Both the position numbers and the translations under genes were made by a program. Shown here piece by piece: positions 6,150 to 13,114 of a stretch of DNA of 16,489 bases. Under the pieces are notes generated by a model. The model did no database searches, was not told the origin of the DNA, and was given only the letters and a program-made list of their open reading frames with translations. The stretch's first letter is position 1, and every line of letters starts with the position of its first letter. Origin of the DNA: Bryobacteraceae bacterium (GTDB taxonomy: Bacteria > Acidobacteriota > Terriglobia > Bryobacterales > Bryobacteraceae); NCBI GenBank assembly GCA_030039005.1, contig JASHQT010000028.1, positions 1 to 16,489 on the forward strand, given 5' to 3'.

Positions 6150-8429
6150 CTACCGCGCCTGCGAAAGGCTCTCCTGAATCCTGCTGGAGAGATCCTTCGT
6201 CGGGTGCGTCTCCAGTGCGGCCATCAATTCGTGTTTGGCATCGCCGGTCTGCTTGTCTTGCAACAATGCGACGGCTAGATGATAGCGGAACAGCGGCTCA
6301 TTCGGGTGCTTCGCTACCAATGCGCGAAGCACCTGGATAGCAGGCCGGTTCAACCCGCGTTTGACGTACAACCAGCCCAAGGTATCGAGCGCGGCCGGAC
6401 TCGCAGGGAACTTTCTGATCACGTTCTGAGACAGACTCAGCGCCTGGTCGAGATCCGTCCCGGTTTCAGCCAGATCGAACGCCAGATTATTCATCGCCAC
6501 GTAGTTGTTGGGGTCGAGCGCAAGCTCTTTTTTGAGCATCGGTATGGCCTGCTGGACCTGCCCATGATCGCTTTCGAAAATCGCAATTGCGCCCAATATA
6601 TTCGTGTCGCCCTGCGCCAGCGCCGCGGCCTTTTCATAGCTAGCCAACGCGTCCTTGGTGTCGCCTTGCTTTTGATATAGCTCGCCGAGCGAGAGATAGG
6701 GCTGCGCCGATTGGGGATCCTTCGATTCCATCCAGCGATATTGCTGGCTGGCTAGGTCGAACCTACCTTCCTCGACGGCCACCGATGCCAGCATCACGCG
6801 CAGCGGGCGGGAATCGGGGCGCAATTTGATCTCGTTTTCCAGCAGCGCTCGCGCCTTCTCCGGCTGGTGCTCGACGGCGCACAGTTCCAGCAGCCCCCGT
6901 AGCGGGCGCAAATCCGTGGAACCTGGCTGATACAAGCGACGGTATAGCGTCTCGGCCTGGGCATAATCCTTCTCGCCGGCGGCCAGCGCCGCTGACACCA
7001 AGTCCACTTCCTTGGAATTGGCCTGTTGCTTGGATACAACGCGCAACTCGCTCTCAGCCTCACGATAGGATTTGTTTCCCACCAGGGCCGCCGCACGCAG
7101 CAGCCGGGCGTCGAAGTTGTTCGGATCGAGCGCCAGCGCTTCGTTCGCCGACTCGAGCGCCACGGAATATTGCTGCGAGCTCTGGGCGATCTGCGCTTCG
7201 AGCAGGCGCGGAAGGACGTAATCGTTGCGCAGTTGGGCACTCTTTCGCGCCGCTTGCCAGGCCGCCGGCGCATCAGCGTGATCCCAATACCATAGCGCCA
7301 GGTTATATTGGACCGCCTCGTTGTTCGGGTATTGTGCCGCGAGCGCCTTCAACTCCGTCCCCGCCGCGTTGTGCTCGTGGGGGTTCTGGCTCTCCCGCAG
7401 CAGCACGGCGCGCTCGAAGCGCGCCACGGGATCGTTAGGCTTGGCCTTTAACATCTCGTTCAGTTCGGCAATGGCTTCCTCGCGTTGGCCCAGCGCCTCC
7501 AAGGCGCGCTCCATTCTCCCGAGGTAGAGATCCTTAGACGCCGCATGCTGCATTCCGGCCCGATATTGAGCCAGCGCGGCGTCCCATTCGTGATAGCCCG
7601 CGTAGAAATCGCCCACCGCAGCATGGCCGTCCGGGAAATCCGAATGATCGTCCAGGATTTTCTCTAGCTCCTGGGACATCTCCCGATTGCGCCCAGCGGT
7701 GCGGTACAGATTGGCCAACTCGAGGCGAGGATGCGCGTCCTTGGGACGAGCGGCGATCTCGGCACCGAGCAGAGATTCCGCGGCCCCCGGCCGTTGCGTC
7801 CGCACGTAATGCTCTTCCAAGAGGGCATAGGCCTGCGAGTCTTTGCGCAACGCGAGGAAATGTTTCAGCAGCTCTTCGCCTTCACGATCCTGGTTTTGCC
7901 GGAACAACACCTGCGCCAGCGCACGCACCACATTAGGATCGTTCGGACGAATCGCATCCGCCCGCCGAAAATTCCGCAGGGCTTCATCGTATTTGCGGTC
8001 CACCACCAGGACATCGCCGCGAAGCCGTAAGCCATCGAAAGAATTCGGATCCTTCTGCAGAAGAATGTCCGCCTCTCGCGCCGCTCGGTCATACAGGATT
8101 TTTCGCGTGGGCATTACCTGGTAGGCCTCAATCGCGACGCTGGCCAGCTCGACGCCATAGGCGTCATTAGAGGGCGCGAAGTCCACCGCTCGTTGAAGAT
8201 CGTCCAACGCGTCGGCGCCGCGGCCGAGCTGATACTCGAGCGTGCCCAGCCGGTAATAACCCTCGGCGAATTTAGGATCCTTTGCGACGCTGTTGCGGTA
8301 TTCGATCTCCGCGCCGGCATACTTGCCCGCCGTCCGTAGCCGGTCGCCCCGCGCCACGTAGGACTGAGGCGACTTACTGCACGCGAGTTGAAAAAATACA
8401 AGAATCCCCACCCACCCGGCGCGTTTCAT
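6150..8429 (-). CDS. Large tetratricopeptide-repeat lipoprotein
   Basis: 759 residues made almost wholly of TPR helical hairpins. The N-terminus MKRAGWVGILVFFQLACSKSP reads as a lipoprotein signal with Cys17; the box QLAC is not the strict LAGC type. Repeats run from about residue 25 to the end with the usual W-LG-Y-G-Y-A-F-A-P spacing: AKDPKFAEGYYRLGTLEYQL, FRRADAIRPNDPNVVRALAQ, ELALDPNNYVAMNNLAFDLA and AALDTLGWLYVKRGLNRPAI. Two to three blocks of repeats are joined without an enzymatic domain. TPR lipoproteins of this size accompany exopolysaccharide and PEP-CTERM export loci (PrsT-like). Here it lies divergent from a PEP-CTERM protein, which supports an envelope assembly or secretion role. 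That link is inferred. Confidence 0.85.
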   Translation of the reverse strand: MKRAGWVGILVFFQLACSKSPQSYVARGDRLRTAGKYAGAEIEYRNSVAKDPKFAEGYYRLGTLEYQLGRGADALDDLQRAVDFAPSNDAYGVELASVAIEAYQVMPTRKILYDRAAREADILLQKDPNSFDGLRLRGDVLVVDRKYDEALRNFRRADAIRPNDPNVVRALAQVLFRQNQDREGEELLKHFLALRKDSQAYALLEEHYVRTQRPGAAESLLGAEIAARPKDAHPRLELANLYRTAGRNREMSQELEKILDDHSDFPDGHAAVGDFYAGYHEWDAALAQYRAGMQHAASKDLYLGRMERALEALGQREEAIAELNEMLKAKPNDPVARFERAVLLRESQNPHEHNAAGTELKALAAQYPNNEAVQYNLALWYWDHADAPAAWQAARKSAQLRNDYVLPRLLEAQIAQSSQQYSVALESANEALALDPNNFDARLLRAAALVGNKSYREAESELRVVSKQQANSKEVDLVSAALAAGEKDYAQAETLYRRLYQPGSTDLRPLRGLLELCAVEHQPEKARALLENEIKLRPDSRPLRVMLASVAVEEGRFDLASQQYRWMESKDPQSAQPYLSLGELYQKQGDTKDALASYEKAAALAQGDTNILGAIAIFESDHGQVQQAIPMLKKELALDPNNYVAMNNLAFDLAETGTDLDQALSLSQNVIRKFPASPAALDTLGWLYVKRGLNRPAIQVLRALVAKHPNEPLFRYHLAVALLQDKQTGDAKHELMAALETHPTKDLSSRIQESLSQAR

Positions 8430-8547
8430 ACTCGGGTTAGACCGCGTGCGTGGCGAATTGTTTCATAACAAAACAATAGGGAAGTTTACCGTGATTCCTG
8501 GTACGAGTTACGCGTGGCTCTCACTTTAAGAGACGGCTTTTCCGGGA
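8430..8547. promoter_or_regulatory. Divergent control region, TPR lipoprotein / PEP-CTERM gene
   Basis: Contains the upstream DNA of the minus-strand TPR gene. A short AT palindrome TTGTTT-N7-AAACAA (8458-8476) sits about 30 bases upstream of its start codon, where a repressor or the polymerase would bind. No confident -35/-10 pair was found for the TPR gene. Confidence 0.35.
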
Positions 8548-8553
8548 TATTAT
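8525..8553 (+). promoter_or_regulatory. Possible promoter of the PEP-CTERM gene
   Basis: TATTAT at 8548-8553 fits a -10 box in five of six bases. The hexamer 17 bases upstream, TTTAAG (8525-8530), is a poor -35. Transcription from here would start near 8560 and leave a leader of about 130 bases. Confidence 0.4.
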
Positions 8554-8571
8554 GCTGCCAGAGCGATGAAT

Positions 8572-8598
8572 CGAAGCGCGACGGTACGTCGCTCTTCG
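8572..8598 (+). promoter_or_regulatory. Strong hairpin in the PEP-CTERM leader
   Basis: CGAAG-C-GCGACG (8572-8583) pairs with CGTCGC-T-CTTCG (8587-8598): eleven base pairs, one C/U mismatch and a three-base loop. A weaker five-pair hairpin (GAGCT/AGCTC, 8599-8629 region) follows. The hairpins end about 60 bases before the ribosome site of 8689 and may protect or regulate the message. Confidence 0.55.
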
Positions 8599-8688
8599 GA
8601 GCTTCGAGGTAGCACTTTAGGATCAGCTCTGCGGGCATTTCGGCGTAAGAGCACCAGATGTATGTCACATGTTCAGCCAGGAGGGCCA

Positions 8689-9456
8689 ATGAAATTTTTC
8701 GCGCACACTTTGATGGGGTCCGGTTTGGGTCTCATCCTACTGACGGCTACGCCGTCATTCGCAAGCGTCACCGATACTTTAAATCTCGGGGGCACAGGAA
8801 CGGTAACGGTAACCGCGACCAGCATCACTTTCAATGAGAACAACACTTCGCCGGCGGGCAGTTCGACATCGGTCGGCGTGGGAACCACGATCCCGGGCGT
8901 CAGCGCTGGACAACCGGTGGATATTAACGGTGGCAACACCATCTCGGAAGTAGGCGGTTTACCGACGGCGATCACTTTTCCCGATACGCCAAGCGTCAGC
9001 GGTAGCATCACCGCCTTCGGCCCGGGCAGTTCGAACACCGACTGCGACGGTTTGACCACCGGCGAATCCTGTTCCGCAGCACTGCCCGGCGGGACCTCGC
9101 CGATTATTCTGACCTACACCGGCCCGGGGACCGAAAGCGCGACCGCCGGGACGGGGCCTAACGAGGGTACCGACGCCGTTCTGCCTACATCCGGCACGCT
9201 CACCGACGGCGGCACAACCGGCACACTTTCCGGTTCTTTCAGCGCGACCATCCCGGACCAGACTCCAGAGAGTTTGGTGACAACGTTCGCTACCACCGCT
9301 GGAGCGAGTTTCTCCACCACGTACTCGGGTTCTTTCACGAGCACGACGAACTCCAAGAGTGCGGTTCCTGAGCCAAGCACCACTTCACTCCTGGCCGCAG
9401 CGAGTCTGCTGATGGGCCTGGCGTTCCTCAAACGGCGAAAGAAGGTGCAAGGCTAA
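8689..9456 (+). CDS. PEP-CTERM-anchored Ser/Thr/Gly-rich secreted protein
   Basis: 255 residues exported by Sec and sorted by the exosortase system. Signal peptide MKFFAHTLMGSGLGLILLTA with likely cleavage after SFA (about 25). The mature part is low-complexity beta-type sequence rich in Thr, Ser and Gly, with only two cysteines (C119, C128) that could form a disulfide. The C-terminus has the complete PEP-CTERM signal: VPEPS (226-230), hydrophobic helix LLAAASLLMGLAFL, then the basic KRRKK. ATG 8689 has AGGAGG four to five bases before it; a frame open from 8566 would place Arg-rich sequence before the signal peptide and is rejected. No exosortase gene is in the window. Function of the mature domain is unknown; a structural surface or extracellular matrix role is usual for the class. 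Confidence 0.92.
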   Translation: MKFFAHTLMGSGLGLILLTATPSFASVTDTLNLGGTGTVTVTATSITFNENNTSPAGSSTSVGVGTTIPGVSAGQPVDINGGNTISEVGGLPTAITFPDTPSVSGSITAFGPGSSNTDCDGLTTGESCSAALPGGTSPIILTYTGPGTESATAGTGPNEGTDAVLPTSGTLTDGGTTGTLSGSFSATIPDQTPESLVTTFATTAGASFSTTYSGSFTSTTNSKSAVPEPSTTSLLAAASLLMGLAFLKRRKKVQG

Positions 9457-9488
9457 CGCGCCGCATCTTCATACCTGACTCCCCAAGA

Positions 9489-9519
9489 ACCGGGCTGCTT
9501 CGGCAGCCCGGTTTTTTTT
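9489..9519 (+). terminator. Rho-independent terminator of the PEP-CTERM gene
   Basis: Ten-pair stem ACCGGGCTGC (9489-9498) / GCAGCCCGGT (9503-9512) closed by a TTCG tetraloop on a C-G pair, an unusually stable form, followed directly by eight T (9512-9519). It insulates the operon that starts at 9676 from the PEP-CTERM gene. Confidence 0.97.
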
Positions 9520-9675
9520 GGCGCCAACTTGAACTTCCCCGACGCTTCGGAAATCTACCCGTACTGAAAACGGCAGCCGTATCACGTTCAAGTAACATAT
9601 ACCTCACAGTCGATCATTTAAGCGCAATAAATGAGAATCAAACGGCACAAATTGCGTATTGAGCGGTTTTTTCTC
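9520..9675 (+). promoter_or_regulatory. Upstream control region of the acyltransferase operon
   Basis: No gene here. Several dyads lie upstream of the promoter: ACTTGAAC (9527-9534) with GTTCAAGT (9586-9593), CATTTA-N7-TAAATG (9615-9633), and GCGCAAT (9622-9628) with ATTGCGT (9653-9659). The stretch is AT-rich compared with its neighbours. Any could be an activator site; none matches an operator I can name. Confidence 0.4.
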
Positions 9676-9704
9676 TTGCATTACTTCAGTAACGGTGGTA
9701 CTAT
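9676..9704 (+). promoter_or_regulatory. Sigma70-type promoter of the acyltransferase-exporter operon
   Basis: TTGCAT (9676-9681), a 17-base spacer and TACTAT (9699-9704). Each hexamer is near consensus (4 and 5 of 6). The start point would be about 9711, giving a leader of about 160 bases before ATG 9875. Confidence 0.75.
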
Positions 9705-9710
9705 CGCCCT

Positions 9711-9874
9711 TAAAGTTTTTTTCCTAGCACTCGCTGGCGCGGTCCGGCGAAGGTTGGTTCGCGGCACCACTCCCGGAGTAGCTTTCGGGCCGAACTACGC
9801 CCCACTCTAGGCGGGGCCCCACTGTTATACCCCTCGCTCCTCATGGCAGGAGTGTCTATTCGAGGTCCTATTAG
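9711..9874 (+). ncRNA. Structured 5' leader with sequestered ribosome site
   Basis: At least four hairpins fit in succession. CCG-G-CGAA / TTCG-C-GG encloses GGTTGG near 9734-9754. GTAG-CT-TTCG / CGAA-CTAC spans 9778-9798. GCCCC / GGGGC spans 9799-9817. Last, CCTCG-CTCCT (9832-9841) pairs with AGGAG (9848-9852) and, across an 8-base bulge, CGAGG (9861-9865). The CGAGG contains the only Shine-Dalgarno candidate for ATG 9875, so the final stem would block translation. I could not match this to a known riboswitch class; its c-di-GMP, SAM and cobalamin core motifs are absent. The boundaries rest on the predicted promoter. Confidence 0.55.
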
Positions 9875-10705
9875 ATGAGACTGCATTCACTGCATGGCTC
9901 CGGCGCCGAAAGGAGAAGCCTTTTACTTTCCCCAGGTTACTTCACCCCTAGCATATTCGCGAATGTAGTGACCGATACGGCCGGCCATGAAGCGCGGCTG
10001 GCTGAGGCTCAGAGACTCCGGGGCAAAATCGCAGTTCAGGAGAACGCCATCCCCGCCTCGGAACTCTCGCCTGACGGTCGTCACGTGCAACCGGCTGATC
10101 GGCATAGCTGGCACCTGCTGACATTGGACGCCCATGGACGAGTGGCGGCCTGCATGAGGTATCACGCGCATGCAAGCGACGCCAGGTTTGAAGACTTATC
10201 GATCTGCGATTCCACGCTGGCTCAGTCGGAAGATTGGGGCGCTCCGTTGCGCAGTGCCGTGGAAGCCGATCTCCGGCAAGCCCGGCGGCGAGGATGGTCC
10301 TACGTGGAGCTCGGAGGCTGGGTTATCTCCGAAGCGATGCGCTGTACCACCGAAGCGCTCCGGATGATCGCCAGCGCTTATGCCTTTGCTCAGTTGTGCG
10401 GCGGGGCGATGGGGATCACCACCGCCAGCACGCGCCGCTGTTCGGCGGCAATTCTGAAGCGTATCGGCGGGCAACCGCTGCGAAGCCGCGGAGTGGAACT
10501 GCCTTCGTTCTTCGACACGCATTATTGCTGCCACATGGAGGTGTTGCGTTTCGATTCCTCGCGGCCCAATCCGCGTTACCGGCATTGGATGGACGCCTGC
10601 CGTACGCGGCTCGAAGATGTGCGCGTCATCTGCCGGGAGACCGCGGACACCGGGGCTGCCGGCGAGCCGGAGTTCGACGCGGAGGCGATTGAGGAAGTGG
10701 CATGA
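9875..10705 (+). CDS. GNAT/FeeM-like N-acyltransferase (autoinducer-synthase-like)
   Basis: 276 residues, cytoplasmic, no signal or membrane segment. The pattern RLAEAQRLRGKIAVQE (41-56), SWHLLTLDAHGRVAACMRYH (78-97), YVELGGWVISEAMR (143-156), TTEALRMIASAYAFAQLCGG (158-177) and SAAILKRIGGQPL (190-202) resembles the GNAT-fold enzymes that use acyl-ACP to make N-acyl amino acids (FeeM) or acyl-homoserine lactones (LuxI). An R-x-x-V-x-x-E element at the start and the conserved Arg of MRYH fit that view. I assign superfamily from pattern memory, not from a search, so substrate is open. It is first in a five-gene unit, with a translation-blocking leader, and its stop overlaps the next start (ATGA at 10702-10705), arguing for a shared pathway with the methyltransferase and exporter. 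Confidence 0.62.
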   Translation: MRLHSLHGSGAERRSLLLSPGYFTPSIFANVVTDTAGHEARLAEAQRLRGKIAVQENAIPASELSPDGRHVQPADRHSWHLLTLDAHGRVAACMRYHAHASDARFEDLSICDSTLAQSEDWGAPLRSAVEADLRQARRRGWSYVELGGWVISEAMRCTTEALRMIASAYAFAQLCGGAMGITTASTRRCSAAILKRIGGQPLRSRGVELPSFFDTHYCCHMEVLRFDSSRPNPRYRHWMDACRTRLEDVRVICRETADTGAAGEPEFDAEAIEEVA

Positions 10706-11301
10706 TACACGCCGGGCAGATCATTGCCGGCAGCCTTCTCGCCAGCTGCCTGGCGAGTTTCGCCTGGGCCATGCGCCGGTTCTTCGTGCAGCCGGCGGGC
10801 CTGACTGGAGGCATGCAGGCGATCCAGTATTGCGGCATTGTTTTCGGGCTGCTGCACATCGCGGCCATCGCGACCACATGGGGAATTTCGCTAGGGCGCG
10901 GGAGCGCTGGAGTCGTGTTGTATCTCGCCGCATTGGGACTTTTCTGGTGGGCCATCCGCGCGAGCCTGGGCCGGCCTTTGTCGGCCGCCTTTTCGCCGGA
11001 CCTGCCCGCACATCTGGTGGCTCACGGTCCGTATAAGCTGGTCCGGCATCCCTTGTACTGCTCCTATCTGCTGTGCTGGCTGGCCGGATGGGTGGTCACC
11101 GCGCGCCTGTGGCTGGCGCCGACCGTTGCAGTGATGCTGGTAATTTACCTGGCGGCGGCGCGCCAGGAAGAAAAAAAATTTATGCGCAGCCCTCTAGCCG
11201 AGTCTTACGTGAGATATCGCGCCCGCACCGGGCTGTTGGTTCCCAATCCTCTCAAGCTATTTTCGAGCGGAAGAGAGCGGCTTTCCCAAACTACGGCGTG
11301 A
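10702..11301 (+). CDS. Isoprenylcysteine-methyltransferase-family membrane methyltransferase
   Basis: Integral membrane SAM-dependent methyltransferase of the ICMT/PEMT type (199 residues). Hydrophobic segments lie at about 4-24, 40-62, 68-88 and 118-152. The family signature is complete: HGPYKLVRHPLY (108-119), with R115-H116-P117 binding SAM, followed by EE (156-157) and YVRYRARTGLLVPNP (169-183). In eukaryotes the family methylates the carboxyl group of prenylcysteine; bacterial relatives act on varied lipids and small acids, mostly undefined. Its ATG overlaps the acyltransferase stop (ATGA), and the permease follows after six bases. It could methylate the acyltransferase product, for example as a carboxyl methyl ester; this is inference. 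Confidence 0.85.
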   Translation: MIHAGQIIAGSLLASCLASFAWAMRRFFVQPAGLTGGMQAIQYCGIVFGLLHIAAIATTWGISLGRGSAGVVLYLAALGLFWWAIRASLGRPLSAAFSPDLPAHLVAHGPYKLVRHPLYCSYLLCWLAGWVVTARLWLAPTVAVMLVIYLAAARQEEKKFMRSPLAESYVRYRARTGLLVPNPLKLFSSGRERLSQTTA

Positions 11302-11307
11302 GCGACC

Positions 11308-12429
11308 ATGAGGCTCGCCTGGTACAACATCACGCACGATCGCATGCGCTTTGCGGTCACGGTGCTCGGCATTACCTGCGCAGTTTTTCTGATGATCTTT
11401 CAGGGCAGCATTCTGCTGGGGTTTTTGCGCGCCGCTTCGAAGATTATCGATTCCACCGCCGCCGATCTTTGGATCACCGGCCGCGGCGTGCAATGTTTCG
11501 AGTTCGCCGTTCCCATTGAGCGCCGTTTTGCCGATCTGGCGCGCGGCGTGCCCGGCGTCGTCTCCACCAGCCGCATCTGCACCAGCCTGGTGCAGTTCCG
11601 AAAAATTGACGGCAGCCAGCAGCAGGTAGCCCTGGTCGGCGCCGAGGCCGCGAGCGGCGCGCGCCTGCCGATCCCTTCCCTCACGAGCAGCGCTGTGGCC
11701 ATGACACCCGACTCGCTGGTAGTGGACTCGAGCAACGCCCAAATGCTCGACATCGCGCGCAACCTGCCCCTGGAAGTAGAGATCAACGATCAACGCGCTC
11801 GCGTGGTGGGCAGAACGTCGGGATTCAGCTCGTTCCTGGGCAGTCCGTACGTTTTCACTTCGTACACCGATGCCTCGCGCTACTTGAATCTGCGGCCGGA
11901 CGAGACCATGTTCATCCTGGTGCGCGTCGCGCCGGGCTTCTCCATCGAAAATGTGAAGCGCCGGCTCCAGGCCCGGCTGCCCGATGTGGTGGTCTCCACG
12001 CGCCAGGAATTCGGCCGGCGGGCGCAGATTTATTGGGCCTCGCAAACCGGCGCGGGCGGCGCGATCCTGGCCGCGGGAGTGCTGGGCTTCTTTGTCGGAC
12101 TCGCCATCGTCTCACAGGCGATCTACTCGTCCACTATGGAACACATCGAGGAGTTCGCCACTCTCAAGGCGCTCGGAGCCAGGTCCGGGTACATCGTGCG
12201 CGTCATCGTCGCGCAGGCTTTTCTCGCGGGATTGGGTGGTTATCTGGCGGGCGTCATCGCCGCCAACCCGCTGATCGGGGCCGCCCGGCCGCACATTCCC
12301 TGGATCTCCACGCCCTGGTGGCTTCCCGCCGGCGTCATTATTCCCGCTCTCGCCATGTGCGTTCTGGCTTCCATTCTCTCGGTGAAGGCCGCCATTACCG
12401 TGGAGCCGGCCAAGGTGTTTCGTGCCTGA
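11308..12429 (+). CDS. ABC exporter permease, DevC/FtsX type
   Basis: 373-residue inner-membrane permease. One membrane helix near the N-terminus (FAVTVLGITCAVFLMIFQGS, about 15-34), a periplasmic domain of about 200 residues, then three helices forming the FtsX-like domain: AILAAGVLGFFVGLAIVSQA, IVAQAFLAGLGGYLAGVIAA and VIIPALAMCVLASILSVKAA. The short loop HIEEFATLKALGA is the coupling segment to the ATPase. The opening MRLAWYNITHDRMRFAVTVL is like heterocyst DevC permeases rather than MacB, which carries a fused ATPase. It overlaps the ATPase gene by eight bases. With the next two genes it forms a complete DevBCA-like tripartite pump minus the outer-membrane TolC channel, which is not in the window. 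Confidence 0.9.
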   Translation: MRLAWYNITHDRMRFAVTVLGITCAVFLMIFQGSILLGFLRAASKIIDSTAADLWITGRGVQCFEFAVPIERRFADLARGVPGVVSTSRICTSLVQFRKIDGSQQQVALVGAEAASGARLPIPSLTSSAVAMTPDSLVVDSSNAQMLDIARNLPLEVEINDQRARVVGRTSGFSSFLGSPYVFTSYTDASRYLNLRPDETMFILVRVAPGFSIENVKRRLQARLPDVVVSTRQEFGRRAQIYWASQTGAGGAILAAGVLGFFVGLAIVSQAIYSSTMEHIEEFATLKALGARSGYIVRVIVAQAFLAGLGGYLAGVIAANPLIGAARPHIPWISTPWWLPAGVIIPALAMCVLASILSVKAAITVEPAKVFRA

Positions 12430-13111
12430 ACATTCATTAGCCGTGGAAAATGCGAGCGTCTCGTTCGGATCGGCCGGCGCTCGTGTGCAAGCCTTGAGTG
12501 GCGTCTCCTTGCAGTTTGCTCCCGCCACATTGACGCTGGTAATGGGACCCTCCGGCAGCGGGAAAACCACACTGCTTTCGTTGCTCGGGTGCCTGATGAC
12601 TCCCGATGCGGGGTCAGTCTTCGTGCAAGGGGTCGACACGGGTTCGTGCAGCGCGCAGGAGAAAGCCGAGCTGCGCCGCCGGGAGATCGGTTTCATTTTC
12701 CAAGCGTTCCGCCTGTTTCATTCCTTGTCCGCGCTCGAAAACGTGGTTCTCAAGTCCGACATCGTGGGCGTGGCAAGAAGCAAGAGCCGGCAGGCGGCCT
12801 TGGATCTGCTGGCCGAACTGGGCCTGGAACACAAGCTGTATCTGAGACCGGATGAGCTTAGCGGAGGCGAAAAGCAAAGAGTCGCGATCGCGCGCGCACT
12901 GATCTCGAACCCTGGAATTTTATTAGCGGATGAACCCACCGCGTCGCTCGACGCGGCTTCCGGGCGGCAAATTTGCGAAATCCTGCGAAAACTTGCCGCC
13001 GATCGCAAACACACCGTAGTCGTCGTCTCGCACGATCCGCGCTGGACCCCCTTCGCCGACCGGGTTATCGGGCTTGAAGACGGGCGCGTGATCGAAGACA
13101 GGAGAAATTGA
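12422..13111 (+). CDS. ABC exporter ATPase, DevA/LolD type
   Basis: 229-residue nucleotide-binding subunit that powers the DevC-type permease. Walker A GPSGSGKT (42-49), Q-loop Gln94 (IFQAF), signature LSGGEKQR (146-153), Walker B ILLADE (166-171) and H-loop His204 are all intact. Length and the tight LolD/MacB-like Q-loop region (IFQAFRLFHSLSALENV) fit the family that energises FtsX-type exporters. Translation begins at GTG 12422, eight bases before the permease stop, so the two subunits are made together. The adaptor gene starts three bases after its stop. Confidence 0.95.
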   Translation: MPEHSLAVENASVSFGSAGARVQALSGVSLQFAPATLTLVMGPSGSGKTTLLSLLGCLMTPDAGSVFVQGVDTGSCSAQEKAELRRREIGFIFQAFRLFHSLSALENVVLKSDIVGVARSKSRQAALDLLAELGLEHKLYLRPDELSGGEKQRVAIARALISNPGILLADEPTASLDAASGRQICEILRKLAADRKHTVVVVSHDPRWTPFADRVIGLEDGRVIEDRRN

Positions 13112-13114
13112 TCC

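Noticed and set aside
8566..8688. Longer start for the PEP-CTERM protein
   Set aside because: It puts an Arg-rich stretch before the signal peptide and overlaps the leader hairpin; AGGAGG precedes ATG 8689.
9745..9800. tRNA-like GGTTCGC...CACC stretch
   Set aside because: No cloverleaf, anticodon arm or acceptor pairing can be built around it.
9711..9874. Known riboswitch (c-di-GMP-I/II, SAM, cobalamin) in the leader
   Set aside because: Their conserved cores were not found by eye. The region is reported only as an unassigned structured leader.
11257..12045. Long open frame on minus opposite the permease (262 codons)
   Set aside because: Antisense to a well-supported permease; composition is that of a GC-rich shadow frame with no recognisable motif.
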